A stretch of 64,000 bases of DNA from Hypericum androsaemum. Lineage: Eukaryota; Streptophyta; Magnoliopsida; Malpighiales; Hypericaceae. A program made the position numbers and the translations under genes. The notes under the pieces were generated by a model that saw only the letters and a list, made by a program, of their open reading frames with translations, did no database searches and was not told the origin of the DNA. Of this stretch, positions 34,116 through 48,003 are shown in pieces. The DNA lies in NCBI GenBank assembly GCA_963995505.1, contig OZ023190.1:18284092-18348091 (forward strand), given 5' to 3'. Positions within the stretch are counted from its first letter, which is position 1. Each line of letters begins with the position of its first letter.

Positions 34116-36806
34116 TTAGTGGTCTGCATGAACTGCAATTCCAGCCTGTTTCACAAGTTGCTCGGTCAAGGTCGACAAATGAATAACCTTGGTCGTGATC
34201 TCCTCGAAACATTCGTTATTTTCAAGTGTGATTATCTCAGGATCCGAGCAATTCTGCAGCAACGCTCTGTCGCTCGAATCAGCATCGATGCTCAAGCTAG
34301 TTTTATTCAGGAGTTCCCGGCTCATGTCCGCTAGTTTATGCAAGGCGCAGGTTGCAGCCCGCACTTCTAGTTGAGCTGCCTCAAGCTGAAGCTTCTCAAT
34401 TGCCAAATCGCCCATTGTCTTGTCACCAATTCTCTCTTGTGCTAAGGCATGGAGCTTCTTGAGATCATTGGCATCCACAATCATTTCTTCCTTCAATCTT
34501 CGAAGTTCCTTCTCCTTGGCATCCAATCTCTCGATGACTGTTTTGGCCTCTTCATCCTTTATCGTGAGAGCCCTGTTTGCAGCCAATACTTCCAACTCTT
34601 TCATTCTTAAGCTTTCCCGAGTTAGATTGAGTTCAGTTTCCAGCTGTTTCTTGTGCAAACTAAAATCATTGGCATACTGATTCGAAGTTTGCTGCAGAAT
34701 GTCCAACTCTGCACCGTTGAGCTGCCGAAATGCAGCATAATCTTTGTCCTTTGCAGAGTTGACCAGATCATCTGTTAGTTCCACTATCTGTTCAACCACC
34801 GTTTCGGCTTCAGAAACTCTCATCTGTGTCTCATTCAATTCATCTTTTATCATATGAACATGCTCCTCTTTTTCTTTTAGCATCATGGTAGCGTCGACAA
34901 GTTGGTCATCTTTACTGCTCAAAAGCATCTTGAGCTCTGTGACTTCCTGGTTTACTTCCTCCAACGTCTTCGTCGCATCAAACAGCCGTGAATCTTTTTC
35001 CTCCAATGCAATCTGAAGAGAGGCCAGCTCAGCTTTCAGTTGCTGAATCTCTATCTTGGCCTCCACCAGTTCAGTCTCTTTACCCTGAAGAAGGGTATGC
35101 ATTTTCTCAAACTCCGTATTTTTCTTATCTAGTTCCAACTGTAACGAAGACATCCCCTCCACTGCCTGCTGAAGAGACAACTTTGTCTTCCCCGACTCAT
35201 GCTTCAGCTTTTGCATCAGCTCTCTTTCAATCTGTAAGGTTCGTTCAAGCTCTTTGCTTCTAGCCTCAGCAGTTTCAAGTTTCACCCTTTCGCTCTCAAT
35301 TTCTATTTGGGCGTCTTTCAAGGTAGTCATGTAAGATTGGATGCTATTTCTCTGTTCTTCGAGTTCAGCAAATTGTCGGTTAAGAAGCTGCTCCTGTTGT
35401 TCCATTTGGTTTCTGGAGTGCGTCAGAGATTTCTGTGAAGAAACCAGCTCCACCCTCACATCAGCAAGTAGCCTATTTACCCTGCTAAAATCTTCCTGGG
35501 AACCATTAGCTTCTCTCCCATTCTTAGATGCTTCCCCTGCCATCTTCTTCAGCTCTTCCCGGGTTAATAACCATTCCCTAGTCAGCTTCTCTAAATTATT
35601 TTTCACGACTTTTAACTTGTCTTCTTCCAGTTTCCTAAGAGCTGTTGAAACTTCTACTTCTTTTTCTTTCTCTCCAACAGCTCTCCGGAGTTGTAGGACC
35701 TCGAGCTTCTGCTGTTTCACGACTTCATTAGCTTCATCGAGGAGAGTAGCTTTGTACTTCAGTTCAGAATCAATTTTGGCTACTTCCTCACTCTTTTCCA
35801 TCACCTCATTTTTCATTTTACTCAGTTCGTCTTCTTTAAAAGTAACTGCAGATTTCGCGGCAGCAATCTCCTGGTCTCTCTCCTCCAAATGAAGCTTCAA
35901 CTCTTCAATTTCTCTGGCCTGAGAAGCCAGGCCAAGCGTCGCCTGCTTCAGCTCCGATGCTACTCTCTTGTGCTTGGTACTAGCGGCTGCAATAGCTTCT
36001 TCGCGTCTCCCCAGCTCCTCCTTTGCACGGTTCAGTTCACCGTGGTCCAACGAAACCTTTATTTCTGCGTCTTGAAGATCTTCTTCCTTCTTCTTCAGCG
36101 CCCCCAGCACAGCCAAGACATCGGATTCCAGAGGTTCGACTTCAGATCCCTGAACATCTTCTGCAAAGAGTGAATTCCTGCTTCCCTGCTGTTCAAGTTT
36201 CTGCATCTGGGCAAACCACCGGTCGAGAAGAACCATCGTGGCCCGGGCTGCCCCATTGTCAGGGACACCAGACTTGCCACTCAAGGCGGATTTGACAATC
36301 TTCAACGTCCTGTGTTCAGCTCCCTGATCTGTTCCAACAACCAGGTTATTATTCTTCTTCCACTCGAACGTCCTCCAGAACACCTGCACCAAAACATCCC
36401 GCCACACTAGAATCAATGCAACCGCTAATCTCATTAAGCAAATGCAAGCCGAGTACGCAGAACTTGTCGTCATCTTTCGCTTTCGCCTTCTCCATTAGAG
36501 TCTAACTAACCCGCGGATGACACGAAATACCTCATATTCCAGTCCGCCTATTCATCACATCCAACCAAACCTGAACCGATTCAGCAGGAATCTCACCACA
36601 AACCTAGATTTCTATCCAACCTAAATACACAACTAAAAGAAAATGCGCGAAACAAGTAGAACAGGAAAACAGCGTATACACAACTACAGAACGAATTAAT
36701 TAATTGTAAAATAACAATAATAATAATATTAAAGATAAACCTTGGAAGGAGGAGGGTGAGAAGAGAAGAGGTGAAGGTTGGGACGAAGAGCAGCGGAAAA
36801 CCCCAT
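34116..36806 (-). CDS. PII1: Myosin-like coiled-coil plastid protein (PII1/MRC type)
   Basis: Two exons: 36806-36741 and 36383-34116, joined in frame, 777 aa. Exon 1 encodes 22 residues (MGFSAALRPNLHLFSSHPPP, then SK), Ser/Pro-rich without acidic residues, as expected for a plastid transit peptide. Exon 2 continues with VFWRTFEWKKNNNL, then almost continuous coiled coil from about residue 90 to 700, rich in Glu, Lys, Leu and Gln. An exon 2-only reading would begin with an implausible membrane-like N-terminus that is really intron. Arabidopsis At4g32190 (PII1, also MRC) is of similar length, works with starch synthase 4 in starting starch granules in leaf plastids, and matches in gene order. 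The family call rests on coiled-coil layout, transit peptide and position rather than on one diagnostic motif. Confidence 0.85.
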
Positions 36807-38263
36807 TTTGCCCCTCCTCGCTTCACATGATCCCTTCTCTAACCTAATTTCTTAGCCACTTCTACACACTTCCAACTCCAAGTTACAGGTTTGGAGGGAA
36901 AACTGCACGCAACCGATATAGGACAGACTATAGGAGGGGGGAATGGAATCGGCTCACGTTAAGCGCGTGGGGCTAAGTTGCGCCTGCTGCGTCACCCATT
37001 TGGATAAAATAAAAAGAGAGTGGGGGTCCCACGTGAAGAGAGATTCGATTACGGACTCGTTGCTTTTTTTTTTGTTGAGATAATTAGTTAATTTGTTGGT
37101 GTTATGATTTGATTTCACTTAATGACATCTTTGAAAAAAAATTATGGATTTCTTGGAAAACGGCGAGTCGAAGTTCCCCAAAAACAAAAGATTTTTTTTT
37201 CAAAGGTATTTTAGACATTTTAGGTGAGAAATTCGCCAGAAAAATCGCCTATTCCGACTACAAGAACCAGAATGTATAATAGTAACCAAACTACAGGGAC
37301 TCAACAATTAGTAGAGAAAATATAAAATCTTCAGAATCTATTTAAGTATATGACTCGTTGCTTCTGGTTCATAGACGACCACCCCGTCGTTTTTCTTGGC
37401 CCACCACTCGCTAAAGAGATACTCGTCGGCAATGCTGCTGGGAACGAGGAGCGTGACACGTGGCTGTGCAGATGCCACGGAGGATTCCCTACCAAAAAGG
37501 GCATCCGACTACCAAACACTTGCATCAATTGCAAGGTCAGGAGCTTGAGATTTTAAAGTTAAAATAGTTTTACCGGTTTCAAAAATTTCAACCGACTCAA
37601 AACTGCTTTCCACTGAATAAGTTTTCGACTCGGGCCGGACCGGCCCATCTGATGCAAGGTTTCTACTATTGAAGAACCAATTAAAACAGAATTACGAATC
37701 AGCATCATAGTAGTTGCATTACAAGCGGTAAATTTTGTTTTAAAAACAAAAAGTTTCTCTTCTCATCAGTTCGAATTTTTTATAGCTAAATTTCCTCCAT
37801 TTGAGAAATTTATTAGGCACTGTCGGCTGGTTTTGACTTTTTTTTTGTCAACGTTGTTTTACTGCTGAAGTTCAAACCAAACAGCTTACTTTGCCTCTGT
37901 AGGATTCTTTTTCTACAACGTTCGTCATCATGTAGGTCGACGAGCTTCATCGCGTTGTCAAGATTTCATTGCTCGAGATGTTCTAGATATTATGTTCAAT
38001 CTCTACGCCTCCAAATTTTGAACCAAATACCTCGATCTCCTTTGTCATAACCATAATTTACTTGATGAAATTGTACTTAAAATTGAAAATAAACTAAAAT
38101 AAAACTTTTCGACTTACAACATCGTAAAGTGCCATTTTCTTTACGAGACTTGGTATAAAAGGAGCGCAAGGTTACATGAGCTAAGCTAACATCTAATTCC
38201 AGGGGCGATGACCTATTTCAACTCCTCAAAAGTATACACAAGGCCAAAACATTGATATTTTAA
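36807..38263. other. PII1 promoter side and intergenic DNA
   Basis: Includes the 5' UTR and promoter of PII1 and the 3' side of the PX gene. A GACACGTGGC sequence near 37455 contains a G-box-like ACGT core. No other gene or repeat was recognised. Confidence 0.4.
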
Positions 38264-41200
38264 TTAGCCATTGTTTATCTTTTCTACATGATTGGTCTTT
38301 ACTATGGAGGATTCGTCATGAACCCTATGAATGGTGCCATTTTGCAGAGCACGGCTTATAACAGAAGTCACCTGTTTCCGCAGTTTGGCGTTGAGAGTGA
38401 AAATGTTTGCCAGCGCCATCCTTAATTCGTCTTCTGTCAGGGTTTCGTCTCCCGCCGCCGGGGTCGTTTTACCGTATTCGGTAAACTGAGGGAATATTTA
38501 CTGACATTAGGTATCTCCAACATCAAATAGTTTGCCCATAGAGAATAAAGACGGGTGAGAAGTACCTCGGAGAGTACATGGTTGACAATGTTGTCGGATG
38601 CACCCAAGGCTTCTAAAGTATCTTCCAGCGAAGAGTGCACCACAGAATCGTCTTCACCTTCTAGAGAAAAATCAAGGTCGCAACCTTGAAACTGGTTACA
38701 GAGAGTCATGCAATCATGGAGCAGCTTCTCTCGAGCAGTTTTTTCTCGATTGCGAGCTTCCCTTTCTTCCTGAAGAAGTTTCTGAAACATACATTGCGCA
38801 GAATGAGGATCTGGTAATATTACAGCCAAGGGTTGACTGGAAAGAGAACTAGGCTGAAAGGAACATCGGTCGAATGTATCATCATGGGACACTACCTCAA
38901 CTTCAGATTTGTTCTCCTTCAACTGACCAAGTTCCTGCTTCAGTTCTGTATGGGAACTTTTAAGGGACTTGAACTCCTTAGCCAGAAACTTTATGTCAGC
39001 TTTTGATTTGGCTTCTAGTTCTTCGTATTGTTTTGATAAATTCTCCAGTTGCCTTTTAGCGACCTCCAACTCCTGCACCGCCTTGTCCTTTTCATGGTTG
39101 CTGTTTCCTACTTCAAGATTCACATTTGGCTGTCCATCCTGCAATCGAAATGTCATGCTCTATTCATAGGAATAAGCACATGCCACTTGCACAAGATTTC
39201 TCACGAGTAAACAAGAATTAGAAGAAAGAATGTTGGCTAGGGCATAACCTCCATAGATTTCAATTTCAACTCCATCTCCATCTCCATCTCCAATGATTTT
39301 CGCCTGAGTTCCTCCATATCCCATTGCATTTGGGTAAGCTTATCTCTCTCAATCATGATAGCTTGCTGCAAGTTTTCTTTGTTCTTCTGTTTGCTGGCAT
39401 TCAGTTCTACCTCCAAATCTTTGACCTGCAGAGACCATCACATTTAGACAGCGTGCAAGAGAAAAAAAAAAAGGTCAACCACAAATATAATGCAAAAAAA
39501 TCTTCGACGCCAGAAAAAGCATCACTACATACAGATAAAAATTCGCCTTCGAAATAAGGATTGTTTAGGCATGGACAAGTACCTTTGTTGCAAGGTAGTC
39601 TTTCACGGCCATTTCTTGGTTTAACCTTGATATGAGGTCCTCCATGTCTGTTTTTGCTGACAATAGGCGGCGCTGCATATTTAGGAGAACCCTATTCAAT
39701 TTATGTCGCTGATCGATTGGCAGGACAATCTGTACATCACCTGAGCTCTGAAGCTCTGCACTGGTTTCTGCATTGCCCAAAAGCTCAAATCCCGCCAGAA
39801 GGTCAACAGAACCATCACCAGAGAAATTTGGAATGCCAGAATTTGAAATCTCACTGCCTCGCAGAGAACTTCCATCACTTCCAACACTCTCGCTGGATAA
39901 CTTTCGAGTATGAACAATTACCTGACCAGACTCAGGCCTAGAGAAGAGTTCTCCATCATTGCTTGCAACGCTTGAAGTACTCAAAGAATTTCCATGATAC
40001 ATATCCCTCTCCGTAACATTGTTGACATAACTAGCATGTGGTTTATGCCTAGGGATTCCCTCAAGCTGATCCAGGATGGTCTGTCCCATAAACAAACCCT
40101 CGTCAATGTTTGACATGCCATATTTGACAAGCTTTTCAATAGGACTTGTCAAATCTTCATCCAAAGTTAGATCTTCGATACCAATACCGAAACTCTCATC
40201 CCTCATCCCAAACTCAGATCTCTCATAAGCAGTGTCACTCCCATAATCAGACGTAACTGATGAACTACCAGCAGTAAGAGAAGAACTTGAATATGGAGGT
40301 ATCTGCTGCAGCGGACTTGTACCATTTCCACTAAGACTTGTTTCTGGTGACTGCTGACTTGCATCTTGGAAAGCTGAAAAAGATTGCAGAAGGATTTATA
40401 ACAGAAATATGAATGAAAATGAGCTAACATTAGATATGATGAGCTCCACAAGCAAATGAAGATGAGTCAGAATTTTATAAGCTGTAATGGCACATACAAG
40501 ATCTAGCTGCTGCTTCCAGTTCAAGAAAAGCAGCCACGGAGACACTTCTGGACAGATCAAGGTCAGACAAAAGCTTTGTCATCCACTCCTCCAAAGAAGA
40601 CCTTCTCTGCAACATAACTAATCCTTTTAAGAATATTAGCCATCCATGTGAACAAAAAGCAGTTTCCCTATCCAACTAGAAATCCTCACTGGCATCCATT
40701 TCCACAAAACACAAGCGATCCCAGCTTGAAGAATAATATTTAGGAAGACAGGAGCAACAAGAAATTTTCACAAGCAACATTCACAATGTCGAGGTGATAC
40801 AAAAAAAATTTCCTTCGATGAAGATAAGGTAATATATTAATTCAAAACCAGTGTACGCAGTAAATGGACGAGTAAACACAAACCCTCAGGCTCTGGAAAG
40901 AGAACAAAAAAGGAAATCGAGTTTAAAACATATGCCAAGCAATGTCTTTTAGAGAAGGAAGCAGCAAGAGCAACAGTAACAAGAAATATTCTACCTCTTC
41001 CAATAAAGTCCTGCTTTTCAGACGAAGTAGTCCCTTGGGAGGAGCCGGGGGAATATTCTTCTTGGGAAATAATTTTTTGAGCTGCAATATCCAAGAGAAT
41101 CAAAATTCTTTTTGTGTTCCCTCCCTACTACTGCTACAAAGAAACATTGCATCACAAAAGTCATCCTACACTTAAAGAACAAGTTACAAGGATATGCACT

Positions 41201-42207
41201 GATTTTATGATCGGGGAGGGATTTGGCTCTCACATCAGAGAATAACTTCAGAAAGTCATTGAATCTTCTTAATACCCCACGTATGGTTGTGATCCCTTCA
41301 GGAGATTGCACGCCAACTTGGACCCTGTAAAACTGCCCCTTAAGAATGTTAACAAAGATAATGCAACAAGTTGGGTACAAATCACCATTGCATTTACAGC
41401 CAGTGCACCAACATGTTGAGAGAAACATAATCCAAACTCAATTTACAGTTTGATTCCGACTATCCCTTCAATTCAATTCTCTTTTTCTTCCATGAACTGC
41501 TCGGTCTAAATTTTCTTACCATATATCCTTGAATTCAGAATGGAACGCGAACGGCCACCATTGCCGTAAAGGAAAATCATCCAAGTTTTCAGATAAATTC
41601 AGATAAACAGAGCACACAATGCACAGCTACCAGCATGTATGGAGTGATAAAACGATAGAAATTAATCAATTTGAATACCACTACAGGATCCGAATCTCTT
41701 GATTTTGGGAGGACGACCCAGGACGGTATAGTGACACAGTAACTCCATCCAGTTCTATGATCGTGAGGCCAAACTGTATCCCGCCCATTCTGCACAAAGA
41801 AATGTTCCCCTCGCGTCATAATCAGGCAGTGCAAGCAGCAATCCCAAGGTAACTAACACGCGGATAGATAATTACGGATCAAATATGGTAACCAAAGTTC
41901 AATTTAATTCTCTCTCCCCAAAGAAAAAGCTCATAATTATTGTTGCTTCTAAGCAACATTAACTCCATGAGAATTATCATCTCAGCCTATAGATTCTTAA
42001 CTAACTAGGTTAGTTGAGTTCTCTCTGACACTCCATCTCAGTTAAAATCGCTAATCACCACACTAACCTTTGTAATTACCTAATCGAAACGACAGGAAAA
42101 GAACACGAAATCGTTACCCATTTGCGAGGAGGAGGACTCCAATCCATCCCCAAAGGCAGCGGCGAAGCCCCATCGTGTCTATGCTTAGGCGGACTCCGTC
42201 TCTGCAT
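38264..42207 (-). CDS. EREL1: PX-domain endosomal Rab effector (EREX/EREL group)
   Basis: Nine exons on the minus strand: 42207-42118, 41789-41679, 41332-41234, 41081-40995, 40606-40498, 40373-39583, 39425-39249, 39138-38566, 38485-38264. Borders are GT-AG, phases agree, 752 aa. Residues about 38-130 form the PX domain: [11 protein letters not shown], then [14 protein letters not shown] at 89-94 and the proline-rich PPAPPKGLL loop that contacts phosphoinositides. A Ser-rich linker follows, then two coiled-coil stretches (around 405-560), one with an EMEMEMEME run. Arabidopsis EREX binds Rab5-type GTPases and PtdIns3P on endosomes and acts in vacuolar sorting; EREL1 (At4g32160) is the paralogue expected at this position. 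The ATG at 42207 follows a GA/CT-rich leader and gives the conserved [20 protein letters not shown] start. The choice between EREL1 and its paralogues rests on synteny. Confidence 0.9.
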
Positions 42208-44654
42208 CCTCTCTCTCTCTCTCTCTCAAGATCACAAATACACCATACGATCACTCTCCCTCTCTCTCCAGAACTTCGACGGCGATCTATCACCGTCACC
42301 GTCAACGATCTTCCCCCGTCGGAATCCGAATTCCACGAGCTTGTAACTGAGCTCCAAAAGGGAATCGGTTAGGGTTTCGGCTTCCAGGTGATCGGATCGG
42401 AGGACGAGACGCACACGTGTCCACTCCCGTCGTACGGACTATCTTATTCTCCCCTCTCCCTCTTTATTTTTCTTTTTATTCCTTGATAAATTCGCCTTTT
42501 TTTCTCCTCTTTTATTTATATTTTCGGCTTCTTTTCATGTGCCAGCGGTCAAACGACGACGTTGGGACGGAGAAGAATCCGATGGCGCGTAAGATACAAA
42601 GGGAAGGTACGGAGGGGAGTCGTCGCCGAAGTCAAAAGTTTCTCTCTTGTTCCGGTTTGTTTCTCGATTTTGCCCTTACCTTTGGGTTCTCATTTCTCAA
42701 GTCTAGTGGGTGGGTTTTTGTTTTCAAGGGTGGTGTCGGTGTAAATACTTGGAAGAGATGGAGGGGCTTTTGGAGATTCGCTTTTTGTTGCTTTGAATTT
42801 CCCGGCCATTCGGGGGAAGTTCAGGACTTCTTCTTGTGGTGTTGGTGATCTTGGGCCTCTGAAGATTGGGCTCAATGGCGCCCAGGGCCAAGAAAAAACC
42901 CGCTGCCAAGAAAAAAATAAACTTGTGTTGACCCCTAGGTACATGGCATATTTTATGGACAGAAATGAAGAAGAGGAGGCTGAGGTATCCTTCTATTTTA
43001 CGATTTATTTCGTCTTGTGTCGATTTTCATAAATCGATGCAAGAGGAAAAAATCGATAAAAAAAGAAGGTTCTCGAATGTGGCTATTGTTGTCTGTCGGA
43101 TTCAGGTAAGTAATCAGACCTTTGCTATTGTTATTGGTGTTTTTTATATGGCATATTTTATGGACAGAAATGAATAAGATAAAGACCAAGGAATCCTGAG
43201 ATGTCCAAATGCAATTTAGATTGCCATATTGTCTCTGAGATGTCAGAGTATGTTTACTTGATCTTTGACACTGGCCTGGCCTTTTGTTTTTTAGATTTTG
43301 ACTATATACCCATGAACATCTGTCATTAAGTGCTAAGTTTTGACTTGACAAACATGCCTTAATTTTCTTTGATATTGGATGTCACAGACAGTGATCACAA
43401 GCCTGTTCGTTGCGTGTTGATGTTGCTCGGGTTGGCGAGTCTTTAAGGAGAAGAAGTTTGCTGATATTGTAAAATCGGATGAAGCTAGAGGTGTGCTTCA
43501 AAAATTAGTTGTTGTATATGCTGATTGAAAGTTGAAGCCATCTCTCAATTAAGATGAAGATGAATGCAGGCTTTAACAACGCCAGAACATAGTTGGAAGT
43601 CCGATGGGGAGCTGTTTTTGCACGGTGTATTATTACTAGTCTGATTTGTATGTTAGCCTGCAATTTCTATTACCTTCACACCAGATACATTCAAGTATAG
43701 GTTAGAAGACATAGCAGCTGGTAACAAGAACTAGCAGATTATATTCTCCAGATAAATCTTCTCGAGATCTATAATCAACAGCATCTCCAATTGAAAAAAA
43801 AAACAGCTATTGGCGCAGGCAACTAACTACTTAACCTAAACGATTATAAAACACAGCAAAGATAAAAAAATGAAATCACAATGCCTTCTCAAACCATCAC
43901 GAAACCCATTCAAATCTATATATCAACGGTGAATCACTATCAACAAACATAAGACAAAGGAGAAAGATAACCATAATTGAGTCCAGAGAACGAAATACGA
44001 GTAACACAAACCTGAATATTATAACCTCTTCAAAAATTACTGTGACAATGTTCAGAACTCCAGGACAGTCATTCACTTGCATACAAAGGGTGCGTGACAG
44101 AAGTATACTTTACTGAATAACCGAATCAAGTTAGCCCATGAGCTGGAAAACGAAAATAGCAACCGTTTATCATTGAGAAATTTTATTGTGATCTTTACAT
44201 ATCAAATACTTACCAATCAATGAATAACAAGTAAATTCGTGCATTTCTAATTTTAAATGAGCAGGATAAACACTTGTAGAAATAAAATCAACACATTATA
44301 GTAATATTGATTTAAAAAAATTATTTCCTAAATTAAATTTCTTCTATTAGGACATAACCAAACACTAAATGAAAAGTCTAGCTTCAGTTTTTGTTACTAT
44401 AAGACGATAAAAATAGTTGCATAATAATCTGTTAAAGGAAATAGCGGCTCTCCGGGTTAAAATAATATTATGTGAAATGTTAAAAAGAAATTTCTTGCCA
44501 TATGATGACAGAATCTTATTCCACCTCATCAATCTTGACAGACTATGGAAGTTTCCAACTTAACACCACAGTGTGTGTGTTGAGAAAGTTATTCTCTACA
44601 TGATTACTTAAAGAATTCCCTCAATCAATTCACTTCAAACGGACGGACCCATCC
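42208..44654. other. Region between the PX gene and the F-box gene
   Basis: Begins with the PX gene's 5' UTR, which holds a CT microsatellite at about 42210-42228. A short ATG frame at 42875-42931 encodes a Lys-rich peptide and then stops. The sequence TGGCATATTTTATGGACAGA occurs at about 42946 and again at 43149. A 5-phosphatase relic lies at 43376-43527. Beyond 43.7 kb it is AT-rich and featureless. Confidence 0.45.
43376..43527 (+). pseudogene. Fragment of a type II inositol polyphosphate 5-phosphatase
   Basis: The plus strand reads DVTDSDHKPVRCV, the conserved end of the 5-phosphatase catalytic domain in the plant FRA3/5PTase12-14 group (SDHKPV contains the catalytic histidine). A frameshift follows, then DVARVGESLRRR, a second frameshift, then FADIVKSDE and a stop at about 43525. 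Only about 50 codons remain and no flanking exons were found. It is an orphan, twice-frameshifted piece. How it arrived is unknown. Confidence 0.65.
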
Positions 44655-45930
44655 ATGGATTCGGTGAGGAACTGTCTGGGTCTGCCGCGTGACGTGGCGG
44701 AGGCTATACTGCGCAGGGTTGGGGCTGTGGGCGTGCTCACTAGCGCGCAGTACGTGTGCAGCGCGTGGAGGGGTATATGCAGGGATCCCTCCATGTGGCG
44801 CGGCCACGTGGACATGCGCATCAAGGACCCCTACGACCCCCCGCTTGACTACGTCAGGCTCTGCCGCCTCGCCGTCGACCTCTCCCAGGGCGGCCTCGTC
44901 GGCATCGCCATTCACCACTTCGCTGACGATGATCTCCTTCTCTACATCGCCGAGCGGTTTACCTTTTGCCCCTTCTTTTACTTTTTTTTTCTTCCTTTTA
45001 ATTTGATCTTTCTTTGCTCGCTGATTAGAACATTGATAGAATTGGACTCTGTTTCCTCAATTTGAACTCTAGATAGAGGGCGTAATGAACTACTGTCGAA
45101 CATGTGGCGTGCGAGTTTAGTTTCGTAGAAAATCATTTCTTAGAGAAAATATCAACTCATATCGTATCGTTAATTTGTTAAGGTCCTTTGCATTTGGCTC
45201 GAGAAATTTCCTGAATATACAATGTGAATGTGATTTGGAACTATAAGCTGAGTTGTTTTGAATTTTGATACGCTTAAATCTGTCTTCTGAGTCACTGACG
45301 GCTGGACTTTGCTTTCTCTGCTCTAGATCAAGCCAACTTAAACATTTTGAGCTTGCATACTGCTATGAGTTGTCGGATGTAGCGTTGACTTCGGTTGCTG
45401 CGATGATTCCTCTATTAGAGGAGCTTGAGTTGTCATACTGCAAGGCCTCCTTGGAGACTATTAAAGTCTTTGGCTGTCGTTGTCCTTTACTCAAATCGTT
45501 TAAGTTGAATCGCCGTCGCCGTCTTGAGGATTATGACAATGAAGAGGCTCGAGCTATTGCAGAAAACATGCCCGGACTAGTCCACCTGCAGCTATTTGGG
45601 AACCCGATGAGTGATGCTGGCTTAGAGGCAATTATGGATGCCTGCCCACACCTTGAGTCACTTGATTTGCGGCTGTGTATGAAGCTCGATCTTCGTGGGC
45701 ATTTAGGAAAGATATGTGCTAATAAGAGGATCAAGGACTTGAAGCTTCCCTGGGATCCAATGGATGATCACCCATTAGATCATCCTCCACTAATCTGCCC
45801 TGTTAAAGATGAGTATGACTCGGATGGCTCGTGGACTATGGTGACTATCTTAACTTCTCAGGACTCAGCGAGGATGGATGATTTTACTGTTGAGGATCTC
45901 GACTCTGATTATGTCTTTCTTGGGATCTGA
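44655..45930 (+). CDS. F-box/LRR protein, SKIP19-like
   Basis: Two exons, 44655-44956 and 45327-45930, GT-AG with matching phase, 301 aa. Residues about 7-49 are the F-box: LGLPRDVAEAILRRVGAVGV, then an SAQYVCSAWRGICRDPSMW end typical of the SKIP19/FBL plant group. After about residue 95 come leucine-rich repeats, with LKHFELAYCYELSDVALTSV, LEELELSYC, LVHLQLFGNPMSDAGLEAI and LESLDLRLCMKLD as successive units, then an acidic tail. Such proteins are the substrate-choosing subunits of SCF ubiquitin ligases, docking to SKP1/ASK through the F-box and to a target through the repeats. The target is unknown. The ATG opens the F-box directly. Confidence 0.92.
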
Positions 45931-47970
45931 GAATTTCTTGTAAGGGAGTTTTTTTTTTTTGGGTTCTGCCTGTTTGTTAGAATTGTTTTGCTCTTTTAGA
46001 CATATTTGATACAAGTTGCCTGAAGGTTTGTCGGTGGTCGCTTATGCTTTTCGATTTTGCAGTTGACAAGGTATTGTTAATGGGGTTTTGCTGGTTAAAC
46101 TTTTGTTGGAAGAATCTGTTTGTTTACTTCCCGTAGTCCTTGTCGAACCATCGTCGGTGGAATCCATCTATGGAGTTAGCAACGTTTACAGTATTGGAGG
46201 CATCTGCCGTTGATTTTGATCCCGAACACCAAAATTCCAAATTCTAATAGTGTTGTTATATTTATTTCAATTTGGTACTCGTTGATTTTTCCATGCGGTA
46301 AATGATAATTTGTTCGACCATATTTTGAAAACTATTGTTCTGTTTTCTTAAAAAACTGATATCGTAAATGAGCACAACTAGACCCATGAACTGATAAGGC
46401 CTTTTATGTTTGTTTGTTTTATTTCAAGTCCGAAGAAAGTACAGTAATTTTGAGCTTAGCTAGGTGTCATCCCCGAGCTTAGATACTTTATAATAAATAT
46501 ATGAAATGAAGGAGGTTGAATTTTTGTTGAGAAAAATAACAAAAGTCGTTACGCTAATTTCCCACACCTCTCTTTCTCTCTCTCTACCCTAGCTAATTAA
46601 CCCCGCCATTGCCATTGTTGGTTACTTCGAAGCTCTCTTCTTTGTCTTTCTTTAGCTTCTTGGAACTACATATTACATCATCACTTTGACGTGCATCACT
46701 GTCTCATATTTTCAGAAAGGTTAATTCTTCCATCAAGTAATTACACATTTTGATGATTTGAACAATGTAATTCCACCAAATCGTGTTATGTATTGTTGTA
46801 CCAATAGACCGAATGTCCTTTGGTTTGTCACTAGCTAACTGCCATGTCATTCGGTTAGCAAAATTATTTTTTAAGAAAAATTTATGAAAAACATAAACTT
46901 ATTACAAATTCGAGAAACTCTATAATTTGGAATAAAGTAAAAATAAAAAATAAGAAACTCTCAAAATTGAACTAAAATAAAATATAAAAAAACAGAAGCT
47001 CTAAGGTTTGGAATATCATATAATATTGAAATAAAAAATTCAAAAATAGTTAATGTAAAATTAATATATCAAATATAAACAAACTAAATTATGCGATATT
47101 TAATGATGGCGTGTCACCAAATTTGATTAGAGGGTGCTAATTATCCCCTAAATAATATATAATGTTAAGATGTGAGTCACATTCATATTTTTTTTACAAG
47201 TACATGGCATTAATTTTTCTTTATACCAGTTTTCTTTTGTTGGTGTTTGAGATCATCTCATTTGAATACCAACTAATCCGGTGAGTGCAAGATTGGATTT
47301 GGTGATCCAACTCGGCGTCATCTTTAGCAGGTCGGGATTTGGACCTATATATGGATTCTCTCAGCTACTAGATCACTTGGGGTTTTGAGATGCTTTGAAG
47401 CTCTTTCGACGCCGACTAATATACTCCTGGAGGATTTATACCAGGGGTCATCTCCCATGTTTTTGGCTCTTGAGATTTGTTATGCAATTGTTATTGATTA
47501 TTGCATTGGAAATCTTTTATGGGTCTTAGATCTGGAGTTTGATTTTGGCGAATAAGGTAGTTTAAGTTTGTATTGTAAATAATTTTATGTTTTGGTATTT
47601 TAATACAAATTTACAAACTAATCTATATTAAAATTGAGTATAAGCACAACAATATTTATAAGGTTTCACCTCAAGATTCCAAACAAAGTTATCAAATTAT
47701 TAAAAGAGCGCAATAAATGGACCTAAGATGGAAATGTGAAATATTGCTGGGAGATACAAAGCTCAATTTCTGTATTAAAAAAAGGACTACATATAAGATG
47801 TAGTTTGGTTTGATAGAGAGAACTAAGTAGTAGTCGTAACCGTTGGTTGGTTGAACAAATTGCAGTGACCAGAAAGAAAGAAATCTTTAGTTAAGAGGCA
47901 ATTTGGTTTGAGCTTGAGGAGGAGGACCTCCCGAGTTTCCAGTCGAGAGTTGTCTCCTTTTGACTTCCTC

Positions 47971-48003
<33 letters not shown>

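Noticed and set aside
34189..36295. Several plus-strand open frames
   Set aside because: They are antisense shadows of the long coiled-coil PII1 exon.
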